Source: Candidatus Sumerlaeaceae bacterium
Lineage (GTDB): Bacteria > Sumerlaeota > Sumerlaeia > Sumerlaeales > Sumerlaeaceae
Assembly (NCBI GenBank): GCA_026418615.1
Contig: JAOAAY010000001.1
Span: 1-64,000 of the forward strand
Reading direction: 5' to 3'
DNA length: 64,000 bases
In this document: positions 46,517-54,905 of the stretch, piece by piece
How the letters are laid out: every line of letters starts with the position of its first letter
Numbering within the stretch: the first letter of the stretch is position 1
Position numbers and translations under genes: made by a program
The notes under the pieces: generated by a model
Database searches by the model: none
What the model was told of the DNA's origin: nothing
Seen by the model: the letters and a program-made list of their open reading frames with translations, nothing else

Positions 46517-48097
46517 TCAGCGTGAAACAAAAAAAGTGTACAGGGTCCGGTCGTCCTGACCTTCGACATAGCCGGAAACCACCAGGTCGGCGCGACCATC
46601 TCCGTTGAGATCGCGAACTTCGAAACCGGAAAACCTGACCGGAGCGGTATCGAGTCGTACCCAGGCGCGCGAGCCAAACCCTTTGATACCTCCCTGATTG
46701 AGAAAGGCGGAGATCTCGGTTGGCCCGGTCTTGAGAATCAGATCCATCCGGCCATCTCCATCGGCGTCACCGCTGATGTAAATCTGCTGCTGGAACAACT
46801 GGCGCGTGCCGTAAATTTGATAGTTCAGCGTTACAGGATGGGCAAAAGAATAGGTCTCGGGAAACCGCCCGCGGCGATTGTCCCACAGGTAAAAGCAAAG
46901 CCGGCCATCGAGACCATTGCGCAAATAAGCCTTTAACTGCGACGAGGCGGATGACGCCTGAAAATCGAGGTTGATGAGCGCCACATCCAGAAAACCGTCA
47001 CCATTGACATCCCCGACAGGCACCGCGTCGCTGTATGCGAGGTCCCGGGTTTTTAGAACGAAATTCGGCTCCTTGGCGAACGACAAATCCTCCCGCCCGA
47101 GGTAAACCGAAATGTCGGTCCGCGGGCTCATCTTCTGCGCCGAGGACTGCACGGCAAAAGTGTCAAGCCGGCCATCCTTGTTGAAATCCACCAGATTGGG
47201 GGCTGTCACGAGCCGCCGCTTCTGCACGACCAGTGCCGTGGCGATTTGATCATAGAGCCCGCTGGGCCGCCCTTCGAACCGTCCAGCCGCATCCTGCACA
47301 TACAGCCGGCTGCGCGTCAGCAGGTCGAGCCGACCGTCGCGCGTGATGTCGAGCACAAGAAACGGCTCCGCGTAGTCCTCCACTCCAAACTGAACACCAA
47401 ACCAGCGATCCAGACGCGGCGCCGTGCGCACCATGGTGCGCTCCTGCTCGTCCTCAAAATAGAAGGTGCCCAGCAGATCAGGCTCCGCGCGCAATTGCGT
47501 TCGCTGAAGAGTCTGCACAGGCAGCGTCACGCGCGAGGCAAGTGTAAAGGTTCCGCTGTCGTCGCGCCTGTAGATCTCCAATTGATCGCTGTTCGGCAAC
47601 AGGATTTCTGGCTGCCCGTCGCCGTTCATGTCCGTGGCCACATCGAGAAACTGGAGCGCAGGCCCCGAACTCAGGCTGAAATTCCGTCGCAACAGGGGCT
47701 TCGGCGCCACGGGCTCGCTGGATTGCCCGCGCAACTGGGCCACGGTGAGGTAGTCAACACCTTTGGGTCCGATCAGAAGTAACTGCGCCTCCGCGCCATC
47801 CTCGACACGCCCGACCGACACGGCGGCATAGTCCTCCGGCACGGGATCGCCGGCACCGATTTCAACATCAGGTGCCGACGGGAAGGTCCCGTCGGGTTTC
47901 TGAAAAAAAACCAGAACCCTGCGCTGGAACACCGCCACCAGATCCACGCGCTTGTCACCGTCGAGGTCGAATCTCGGCTCAAAGGCGGTCGTGGCCGCCG
48001 GCAGGTTGATGGACGAGCGCGCATACTGGGCCGCCGCAGGCACGATCCACAACAGCAGCATCGTCGCGGCAACGAGTCGCAGTTCCTTGCGCAGCAT
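46517..48097 (-). CDS. FG-GAP/VCBS repeat exported protein (copy 2)
   Basis: The 526-residue protein has a signal peptide ending near PAAAQ and seven calcium-type loops spread along the chain: DLDGDKRVD, DMNGDGQPE, DITRDGRLD, DFNKDGRLD, DVNGDGFLD, DADGDGRMD and DLNGDGRAD. This indicates a seven-bladed propeller of FG-GAP/VCBS repeats. Overall plan and length match the protein at 26501-28051, including the MLRK start, which favours the ATG at 48097 over the one at 48106. It is probably periplasmic or surface-exposed and non-enzymatic. It is followed after 18 bases by the phosphodiester-glycosidase gene. Confidence 0.83.
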   Translation of the reverse strand: MLRKELRLVAATMLLLWIVPAAAQYARSSINLPAATTAFEPRFDLDGDKRVDLVAVFQRRVLVFFQKPDGTFPSAPDVEIGAGDPVPEDYAAVSVGRVEDGAEAQLLLIGPKGVDYLTVAQLRGQSSEPVAPKPLLRRNFSLSSGPALQFLDVATDMNGDGQPEILLPNSDQLEIYRRDDSGTFTLASRVTLPVQTLQRTQLRAEPDLLGTFYFEDEQERTMVRTAPRLDRWFGVQFGVEDYAEPFLVLDITRDGRLDLLTRSRLYVQDAAGRFEGRPSGLYDQIATALVVQKRRLVTAPNLVDFNKDGRLDTFAVQSSAQKMSPRTDISVYLGREDLSFAKEPNFVLKTRDLAYSDAVPVGDVNGDGFLDVALINLDFQASSASSQLKAYLRNGLDGRLCFYLWDNRRGRFPETYSFAHPVTLNYQIYGTRQLFQQQIYISGDADGDGRMDLILKTGPTEISAFLNQGGIKGFGSRAWVRLDTAPVRFSGFEVRDLNGDGRADLVVSGYVEGQDDRTLYTFFVSR

Positions 48098-48510
48098 GAC
48101 CAACATCGGCGGCTTTCTCGATTCGCGGTCGCCCACTCGCTTGGCAACAAATATCGTCACGGCGGGCAGGACCAGACCGCAAAGAGAATGTCCAAAACAT
48201 TGATGACAACCGCATGCGTGGATCGGGCAGAATCCCACCTTGCAAGTTCTTTCGGCGGTCGCCCGAAGACCAAATTATTCGCGTGACTACACCAAACCAA
48301 GACGGGTAAGCGGAACTCTGGTTGTGCGCCATCATCCGCGCACCTTGCTTCTGATTGGATGCTGGGAACTCGCTCTGGAGGCCGCACAACCACCGCAGGA
48401 GAATCCGCTTGAAAAACGGCTCTGCGGGCAGGACATCGGACATCCTCTTGCTGGTTCCACCGCTCCGTCCGTCGTTCCAATTATTCATTGGTTACAGGGG
48501 ATCTGTCGCT
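48098..48510. other. 413-bp divergent intergenic region upstream of dnaA
   Basis: I see no RNA gene, no TTATCCACA-type DnaA box and no AT-rich unwinding element here. Open frames run in from both sides but lack family-like sequence before the chosen starts. It presumably carries promoters for dnaA and for the FG-GAP gene; no convincing boxes were found. Confidence 0.4.
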
Positions 48511-49899
48511 GTGGAGGAAGTCATAGACCGGCACACATGGGAGCGTGCCTTGGAGCACATCCGCGCCGGGGTGGATGAGGAGAGTTTCTCGACTTGGATT
48601 CGCCCCGCGCAGTTTCGCGATTTTTCACGAGGATGCCTTGTTCTCGGTGTGCCCAACCTTATCTCCAAGAATTGGATTTGGGCGCACTACCGGGATCGAA
48701 TTGTCTCAGCGATCCGGGCGGTGACTCATCGCGATGTGGAATTGCGAATTGAGATTCTCGATAACGCTGATTCGACCTTACCTGCCACCCCCGCCACGGA
48801 TGGCGCCATCCCGGCAGCCGAGGCCGAGACGCCCGGCGTCGAGGTGGCTCTCTCCGCTCCCCGCCCAAACTCCCTCAATCAACGCTACAAATTCGAGGAT
48901 TTCGTCGTGGGCGAGAATAACCGGTTCGCCCACGCGGCCGGTCGCCAAGTGGCCGATCCCAACTCGAAATCGTACAATCCGCTCTTCATCTATGGCGGTG
49001 TGGGGCTCGGCAAAACCCACCTGATGCACGCGATCGGCCACCAATTGCTTGCCGCAAGCCCGACATCTCGAGTTCTTTATGTTACGAGCGAACAGTTCAT
49101 GAACTCGTTTATCGAGGCAATCTCTCAAGGACGCCAATTCGAGTTCCGGGATTTCTACAGAAATGTGGACCTGCTGCTGATTGACGATGTGCAATTCTTC
49201 AGCGGCAAAGAGCGCACCCAAACGGAGTTCTTTCACACCTTCAATGCGCTCTATGATGCCGGACGGAAAATTGTCGTCTCGAGCGACCGCCCGCCTCGAG
49301 AACTCACTACGCTCGAAGACCGCTTGCGCAACCGGTTCTCCTGGGGGTTGGTGGTAGACATTCAGCCGCCCGACCTCGAAACCCGCATTGCTATTTTGAA
49401 GAAGAAAGCGATGGCTGACGGCACTGAGATTCCCAACGATGTGACCACCTACATTGCCGAACGCGTGCAGTCGAACATTCGAGAACTGGAGGGGGTGCTG
49501 ATCCGCCTCAAGGCCTACGCCAGCCTCCATCGCCAGCCCATCAGCCTTGAACTCGCCGAGCGCATCCTCGGCCATTTGCTGGTGAGTGAGGCACCCCGTA
49601 GCATTGACCTCGATGTGATCATTGACGAGGTATGCAGTTACTTCGATATATCGCGTGCAGAACTCACTGGCACGAGCCGACTTAAGAGATTCTCGGGTCC
49701 GCGCCACATCGCGCAGTATCTCGCCCGCCGCCTGACCTCGCTCTCCTACCCGGAGATCGCCGCACGGTTCGGCGGCCGCGATCACACCTCCGTCCTTCAT
49801 GCTTTTCGCAAGATTGACAGCGAGATGACGCGCGACGAAAACCTGAAGAGCCTCATCGGATACCTGACGAAAAAGATCCAAGAGCAGAATTCCCGCTGA
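48511..49899 (+). CDS. dnaA: chromosomal replication initiator protein DnaA
   Basis: DnaA is the AAA+ ATPase that opens the replication origin. The 462-residue protein has domain I (about 1-85, HTWERALEHIRAGVDEESFSTWIRP), a short linker, and the AAA+ domain with Walker A GGVGLGKTH (from residue 162) and Walker B LLLIDDVQFF (from 221). The sensor and arginine finger region is LEDRLRNRFSWGL, and the DNA-binding domain IV carries GGRDHTSVLHAFRKI (from 421). The GTG start at 48511 follows AGGGG by about 10 bases and gives a normal domain I; a TTG at 48355 would add 52 non-family residues. dnaN does not follow; the downstream neighbours are a pseudopilin and lpxA. Confidence 0.96.
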   Translation: MEEVIDRHTWERALEHIRAGVDEESFSTWIRPAQFRDFSRGCLVLGVPNLISKNWIWAHYRDRIVSAIRAVTHRDVELRIEILDNADSTLPATPATDGAIPAAEAETPGVEVALSAPRPNSLNQRYKFEDFVVGENNRFAHAAGRQVADPNSKSYNPLFIYGGVGLGKTHLMHAIGHQLLAASPTSRVLYVTSEQFMNSFIEAISQGRQFEFRDFYRNVDLLLIDDVQFFSGKERTQTEFFHTFNALYDAGRKIVVSSDRPPRELTTLEDRLRNRFSWGLVVDIQPPDLETRIAILKKKAMADGTEIPNDVTTYIAERVQSNIRELEGVLIRLKAYASLHRQPISLELAERILGHLLVSEAPRSIDLDVIIDEVCSYFDISRAELTGTSRLKRFSGPRHIAQYLARRLTSLSYPEIAARFGGRDHTSVLHAFRKIDSEMTRDENLKSLIGYLTKKIQEQNSR

Positions 49900-50044
49900 G
49901 CCCGCAAACACCTGCAAGGCCGGCACGGTTTTCGCCCTACAGTTGATCCGTGCAGAGGGTTGCGTTGCCAGCGGTAATGTATGGCACGGGACGCTGTGAG
50001 CGGCATCCCGACTCTGCCCCGGAAATTACGCAATAGAGAGGTTG

Positions 50045-50503
50045 ATGCGAGCCGTGAAAACTCGATTAGGTCCGTTCCGGTCACGCCGAGGCTTTACATT
50101 TATCGAGATCATGCTGGTGGTGGTGATCATCGGAATTCTCATGGCCGTGGCCGTGCCTCAAATGACGGGACGCAGCCGCAAGGCCAGCATCAACGCCACC
50201 AAGCAGTCCATCACCAACATCGGCACTGCGCTCAGTATGTTTGAGGCGGTAGCCGGTCGCTTCCCGACCACCGAGGAAGGTCTTCAGGCTCTGGTGACCA
50301 AACCCTCGGGCTTGGGCGACCACGAGTGGGACGGCCCCTATTTGAAAGAACTTCCTCTCGACGCTTGGCGTCAGCCGTTTATCTATCGTTGTCCCGGTCA
50401 AAACAACGCAGACTACGATTTAATCAGCAAAGGGTTTGACAAGCAGGAGAACACGCCGGACGATATCACCAATGTGCCGCAGACAGGCACTGCGACGCAA
50501 TAA
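50045..50503 (+). CDS. gspG: GspG-type major pseudopilin
   Basis: This 152-residue prepilin has a short basic leader and GFTFIEIMLVVVIIGILMAVAVP with Glu at +5. The C-terminal region follows the GspG pattern: FPTTEEGLQALVTKPSG, GPYLKELPLDAWRQPFIYRCPG, then DYDLISKGFDKQENTPDDI, which corresponds to the calcium-binding end of the type II secretion major pseudopilin. The ATG at 50045 is chosen; a GTG nine bases later is possible, and GAGAGG precedes both. It is an isolated gene: no other gsp genes are in the window. Confidence 0.88.
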   Translation: MRAVKTRLGPFRSRRGFTFIEIMLVVVIIGILMAVAVPQMTGRSRKASINATKQSITNIGTALSMFEAVAGRFPTTEEGLQALVTKPSGLGDHEWDGPYLKELPLDAWRQPFIYRCPGQNNADYDLISKGFDKQENTPDDITNVPQTGTATQ

Positions 50504-50599
50504 CGGGGCGAAGGCTGCGATTGTTTATGCCATCTTTTGCTTGAGTCTGCCCGCAGGTCTCCCGATCAACCGGTTCCAAGCCTTGCGAAAGGAGTTCCT

Positions 50600-51409
50600 G
50601 TGAGTAGCATCCATCCGACGGCCATTGTCGATTCGGCCGCCGAACTGGCGGAGGATGTCGAAATTGGCCCTTATGTTGTGATCTCCGGCCCGGTGAAAAT
50701 CGGCGCGCGAACCCGCATTATGTCTCACTGCTGCCTCTACGGCGACACGGTCTTGCTCGAGGACAATGTCTTGCATGCCGGGGTGGTCATCGGAGATACG
50801 CCCCAACATCTCGGTTACCATGGGGCGCCCAGTGGGGTGCGCATCGGCGCAGGAAACATCTTTCGCGAGTATGTGACTGTGCACAGGGCGTACGAGCCCG
50901 GCGGCAACACAGTCATTGGCGACCGGTGTTTCTTCATGGCGTGCAGTCATGTGGCGCATGACTGCGTGCTCGGAAACCACATTATCATGGCCAACAGTTG
51001 TCTGCTTGGCGGGCATGTCACGATCGAGGATCGCGTGGTGCTCTCCGGCAATGTGGCTGTCCACCAATTCGTGCGTATCGGGGAACTGGCCATGATCGGC
51101 GGCCTGGCCAAGGTCGTAAAGGACATCCCGCCGTACATGCTCGTGGACAGCGGGTCCCATGTGGCAGGGCTCAATTCGGTGGGATTGCGGCGGGCCGGAT
51201 TCAGCGCGGCCACCCGCGAAAGCATCAAACATGCTTACAAAGTCCTCTACCGCTCCGGTCTCAATGTCTCGGACGCTGTAGCCCAATTGGAGCATACACA
51301 TCCAGACTGCCCGGAGGTCATGCATATCGTGGACTTTGTGCGCAAGTCGTCGCGGGGTATCAGCCGCCACGAACCGCTCGAACGCGGCTCCATGACCGCA
51401 ACCAACTGA
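50600..51409 (+). CDS. lpxA: acyl-ACP--UDP-N-acetylglucosamine O-acyltransferase
   Basis: LpxA transfers a 3-hydroxyacyl chain to UDP-GlcNAc, the first step of lipid A synthesis. The 269-residue protein is a left-handed beta-helix of hexapeptide repeats (IHPTAIVDSAAELAEDVEIGPYVVI onward). The catalytic His120 lies in HVAHDC, matching His125 of the E. coli enzyme, and the C-terminal helices (GFSAATRESIKHAYKVLYR) are present. The GTG start has AAGGAG 5 bases upstream. Other lpx genes are not in the window. Its presence is the best evidence for an LPS outer membrane. Confidence 0.96.
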   Translation: MSSIHPTAIVDSAAELAEDVEIGPYVVISGPVKIGARTRIMSHCCLYGDTVLLEDNVLHAGVVIGDTPQHLGYHGAPSGVRIGAGNIFREYVTVHRAYEPGGNTVIGDRCFFMACSHVAHDCVLGNHIIMANSCLLGGHVTIEDRVVLSGNVAVHQFVRIGELAMIGGLAKVVKDIPPYMLVDSGSHVAGLNSVGLRRAGFSAATRESIKHAYKVLYRSGLNVSDAVAQLEHTHPDCPEVMHIVDFVRKSSRGISRHEPLERGSMTATN

Positions 51410-51451
51410 GGGTTGTTGCAGGACAGGACTGAGTCCTGCTTTGTGGGATCC

Positions 51452-53932
51452 ATGAAACGCACGCCGCGACACAGGCGGGGGCAGAACTCTGCGCCCCAAG
51501 GCGGGCAACGGTCGTCAGGACTTGAACAGCCTGCGGAGCCACCCCGCTCGCGGTTGCCGTGGGTCTGGGCCTACATCGGCGCAGCCGGCAGTGCTGTCCT
51601 GCCTTTCACGCTGGCGCTACCAACGCTCACCACGCGTTTTCTTGGTAGTGATCAAACAGATCTCAACCTTCAGTTCCGTCACTTCATCGGTTTTGCGGTG
51701 CGGTGGCTCCATCAGGGTGTGATACCCTCGTGGAATCCGCACACCTTTTGTGGCACACCCTTTCTTCCCAATACGGCGGCCACCATTTTCTCCCCGACTT
51801 GCGCGCCGTTTCTCCTGACGCTGCCGCAGCCGCTAAGTATTAATCTGGTGATTCTTGCTCACTGTGCACTGCTCGCCACGGGGACCGTCTGGTGGGCACG
51901 CGGCCGGGGAGTATCTTCCGCTGGGGCATTGATGGCAGGCCTTCTGGCATCCCTCTCGGCTGCCATGACCTGTCGCGTTTTTGCCGGACATTACACAATC
52001 GTCACGACCTTGGCGTGGTTTCCTTGGGTGCTGGGGTTTCACGACCGCCACCTGACAGGAGCGCGAAGCCATCCCGCCTTCTTTGGCGGGGTATGTGCCC
52101 TCATGTTCTTCGGCGGCCATGCCCAATATGTCTATTACGCGTCTCTGCTCCTAGCCCTCAACCTTTTCCTGGCGGGTGTTTCAGGTAAGCGCTGGCAGAC
52201 GCCCGGCTGGCTGCGTGCGCAAGCACGATTTCATCTCACAGCGGGGCTCGTGGCCCTGCTGCTCGCCGGTATCGAATTGATCCCTCTGGCCGACACCCTG
52301 CGTTACTCAGCCCGCGCCGGGGCGCGCGGGGCCGAATGGCTCCGCTTTTTTTCGATGCCGCCAGAGAATTACCTGTCACTGCTTGCTCCGCGTTTTCTCG
52401 GCTCCGGAACCGACTATTGGGGCCGATGGTACTGGTGGGAGACAACCGTTTACATGGGATGGGTTGGGATGGCGCTTGTCGTCGCTGCGACGGCCTCTCC
52501 CCGCGCGTCCCGATCCGGTCCCCTGCTGATCCTGTTGATGGCGATCATCGTACTGGCTTGCGCAGGGTTTATACCCGGTCTGCGTGAAGCCGTCGGTCTC
52601 GTTCCGGGCTGGGGATTGTTTCGCGGCCATGCCAAGATCCTTGGGCCGGGGATGGTCATCGCGGCTGTTGTCGGTGCCCACGGGTTTGACGCCCTGCGGT
52701 CAGCGCGCTCCGGCAGGCCCCGAACCGCCGCCCTGTGGACGGTAGCCATCATGGGCTTCACCTGCGTACTCCTTTTGGCCGCTGGTGCTCATCTGCTGCC
52801 GGCCTTGTTTCTCAGGCCCGATGACCGTATGGCTCTGGCTGATTCGCCGGAGAATCCTATCGGACCGATGGCCTGGCGGGCATGGCGTCATGCTTTCGCC
52901 GTGGCGGCGGGATGGGCTGTTCTTGCCAGTGTCTGGCTGGCCTTGCGCCCGCGTCTTTCCGTGGCGGCATGGTCGGGAGTCGGGCTCGTCCTCGCGCTGG
53001 CAGACGGTTTATTCTTTTCCATGCCGTCCGCGTCGTCTACTTTTGTGCCGGAACGCGACAAACCGTTGGCCGAGGTCGCTAATTACTTGAGGCGACATGA
53101 CCCGTTTGTGCGCATCGAAGTCCCGGGAGTTTTGCTGGCTGCAGATCCGTTGACAGCCGGCTTCGACGCTTTGGGGGGGCACGATTTTAATGTGACAAAA
53201 TACTTTTCCACATTTGCTGCGGCCATGCTTCGCGAGCCGCCGGGAGAGCCGTACTTGAACTTTATGGCCGATCGCGAGTCGCCCCTGCTTGATGCGGCCA
53301 ATGTGGGCTATTGGGTGCCGCCGGGGCCCGCGGAGGCTGCTGCCCTGACCGGCGCAGGCCTTGTGACGGTGGCGTCGGCAGGCGGGCTGGAGATCATCAA
53401 ACGCCCGCGTGCGCTGCCGCGTGCGTATGTGACGGGAACCGTGCGCTTCGTGCCCGACACCGAGCAGGCTGTTTGGCAGGCTCTGTCGGAACCCCCGGAT
53501 TTTCACGCCGGCGCAGTCCTAACGGGCGATCGGCCGGCGGACATGCGCGAAGAAGCATTCCCGCCAGTTGCGGCAAAGGTCGAGTACAGCGGGTTGCATG
53601 CAGTGGAAGTCACCGCACCGCGAGACGGGTGGCTCGTGCTAACGGATGGCTACTCGCCGCGCTGGCAGGCGTCAATCCGGGGCGAGCATGTGCCCATTTA
53701 TCGTGCCAACGGTCTGTTCCGCGCGGTGCAGGTCCATCGCAACGACAAGGTCCGCTTCATGCTTGACCGAAGCCCGCTGGCTGTGGGGGCCGCCATGACT
53801 GCCTTGGGATTGATTTGCCTTGTTGCGGCCGCCTTCGGACGGTTTGGGAAATCAAATCCCGGGTCAGACACTAAAAAGCCTGCGGTTGATGCTACGGGGG
53901 CCGAGTGCACCCTCGCTACATACAAGACTTGA
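51452..53932 (+). CDS. YfhO-like polytopic membrane protein (copy 2)
   Basis: The 826-residue protein has a basic Pro/Arg/Gln-rich N-terminus (about 1-40), then roughly 12 transmembrane helices and a C-terminal soluble domain with a final helix near 800. Shared YfhO features include the acidic first loop LGSDQTDLNLQFRHFIG, GVIPSWNPHTFCGTPFLPNTAATIFSP and MFFGGHAQYVYYA, which parallel the protein at 28033-30327, and C-terminal LVLTDGYSPRWQASIRG, typical of the family. A GT-C-like sugar transfer role is inferred. The ATG at 51452 has only a weak GGGA before it. Confidence 0.78.
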   Translation: MKRTPRHRRGQNSAPQGGQRSSGLEQPAEPPRSRLPWVWAYIGAAGSAVLPFTLALPTLTTRFLGSDQTDLNLQFRHFIGFAVRWLHQGVIPSWNPHTFCGTPFLPNTAATIFSPTCAPFLLTLPQPLSINLVILAHCALLATGTVWWARGRGVSSAGALMAGLLASLSAAMTCRVFAGHYTIVTTLAWFPWVLGFHDRHLTGARSHPAFFGGVCALMFFGGHAQYVYYASLLLALNLFLAGVSGKRWQTPGWLRAQARFHLTAGLVALLLAGIELIPLADTLRYSARAGARGAEWLRFFSMPPENYLSLLAPRFLGSGTDYWGRWYWWETTVYMGWVGMALVVAATASPRASRSGPLLILLMAIIVLACAGFIPGLREAVGLVPGWGLFRGHAKILGPGMVIAAVVGAHGFDALRSARSGRPRTAALWTVAIMGFTCVLLLAAGAHLLPALFLRPDDRMALADSPENPIGPMAWRAWRHAFAVAAGWAVLASVWLALRPRLSVAAWSGVGLVLALADGLFFSMPSASSTFVPERDKPLAEVANYLRRHDPFVRIEVPGVLLAADPLTAGFDALGGHDFNVTKYFSTFAAAMLREPPGEPYLNFMADRESPLLDAANVGYWVPPGPAEAAALTGAGLVTVASAGGLEIIKRPRALPRAYVTGTVRFVPDTEQAVWQALSEPPDFHAGAVLTGDRPADMREEAFPPVAAKVEYSGLHAVEVTAPRDGWLVLTDGYSPRWQASIRGEHVPIYRANGLFRAVQVHRNDKVRFMLDRSPLAVGAAMTALGLICLVAAAFGRFGKSNPGSDTKKPAVDATGAECTLATYKT

Positions 53933-54012
53933 CGGGCTGCTATGAAGCCCCGCATCACCCTGCGACTGAATCGTTGGACGCCCAGCGTCCCAAGATAGAG
54001 AGACCGAATGCC

Positions 54013-54888
54013 ATGGCCCGAATGACACGCCACGAACTCAAGCACGACGAAATGCGCGATCTCGGCGAGCACCTGCTGGATTGGATCCGCAAGCATGCCA
54101 ATACATTGACAACCGTCGTGCTGATCGTCGCCCTCGGATTTCTCGGCTGGAAACTGTATGGCAAATATGTGGAATCGCGGCAGGCCGCGGCGGGTGCCGA
54201 ACTTGGCACTCTGTTGCGCCACTACTACCAGGGAATCGGAGCGCCCACAAAAGACAAACGCACCGAAATGCTCGCGACCACCGTCAATGATGCCGAGCGC
54301 ATTGCCCGGGAGCATGCCAAAACTTACGCCGGGCGTTTGGCCTTGCTGATTTTGGGCAATGCCAAATATTATGAGGGGATGTTTGCCGAGACGGCCGGCG
54401 AGGAGGCGGTCAACGCCCTCCGCGAGGCGCGGGGTGCATTCGAACGGTTCATCCGTGTGGCGGCATCACCGGAGGAAAAGGCCGCCGGACATCTGGCACT
54501 GGGGCAAACTCTTGAAAATCTCCTATTCATCACCAAAGATCTGGCCTTGGCCGTTGAGGCACAGGATGCCTATAAAGAAGTCGTGAAACTCGTCCCAAAT
54601 AGTTATCTTGCAGCCGAGGCAAAACTGGGTATGGCGCGCCTGCTCCAGAATCAACAAGGGCGCCAGGAAGAAGCCCGAAAACTTTACGAGGAAATTATCG
54701 CCAGCCGTCCGGTTCCGGAGGTCAAGCCCCCGGAGGGCGCCCGGCCTGTTCGCATGGCTGACGGAAGAGAACTGACGGTGGACGATCTCACAGCCCTGAG
54801 GTCCTTCAGCAAGTATTCGATTCAGGAACAGGCCAAAGATATGCTTAGGGCCATGCAAGGCCTCGCTCCGGCAGAGCCCACCTCCTAA
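54013..54888 (+). CDS. membrane-anchored TPR protein (YfgM-like)
   Basis: The 291-residue protein has a charged N-terminus (HELKHDEMRDLGEHLLDWIRKHA), one membrane span (about 31-52, TLTTVVLIVALGFLGWKLYGKY) and TPR-type helices (about 60-285, including NAKYYEGMFAE, AGHLALGQTLENLL and AEAKLGMARLLQNQQGRQEEARKLYEEII). The plan resembles YfgM-type ancillary periplasmic chaperones. No BamB or translocon gene is adjacent, so the match is structural only. The ATG at 54013 is chosen over one three codons later. It converges on the ligase-like gene 17 bases away. Confidence 0.72.
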   Translation: MARMTRHELKHDEMRDLGEHLLDWIRKHANTLTTVVLIVALGFLGWKLYGKYVESRQAAAGAELGTLLRHYYQGIGAPTKDKRTEMLATTVNDAERIAREHAKTYAGRLALLILGNAKYYEGMFAETAGEEAVNALREARGAFERFIRVAASPEEKAAGHLALGQTLENLLFITKDLALAVEAQDAYKEVVKLVPNSYLAAEAKLGMARLLQNQQGRQEEARKLYEEIIASRPVPEVKPPEGARPVRMADGRELTVDDLTALRSFSKYSIQEQAKDMLRAMQGLAPAEPTS

Positions 54889-54905
54889 GGTCGGGCTGGT
54901 CGCTG

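Noticed and set aside
48098-50045. Replication origin beside dnaA
   Set aside because: No TTATCCACA-type boxes (best is TTATTCATT at 48481, two mismatches), no AT-rich stretch and no dnaN.
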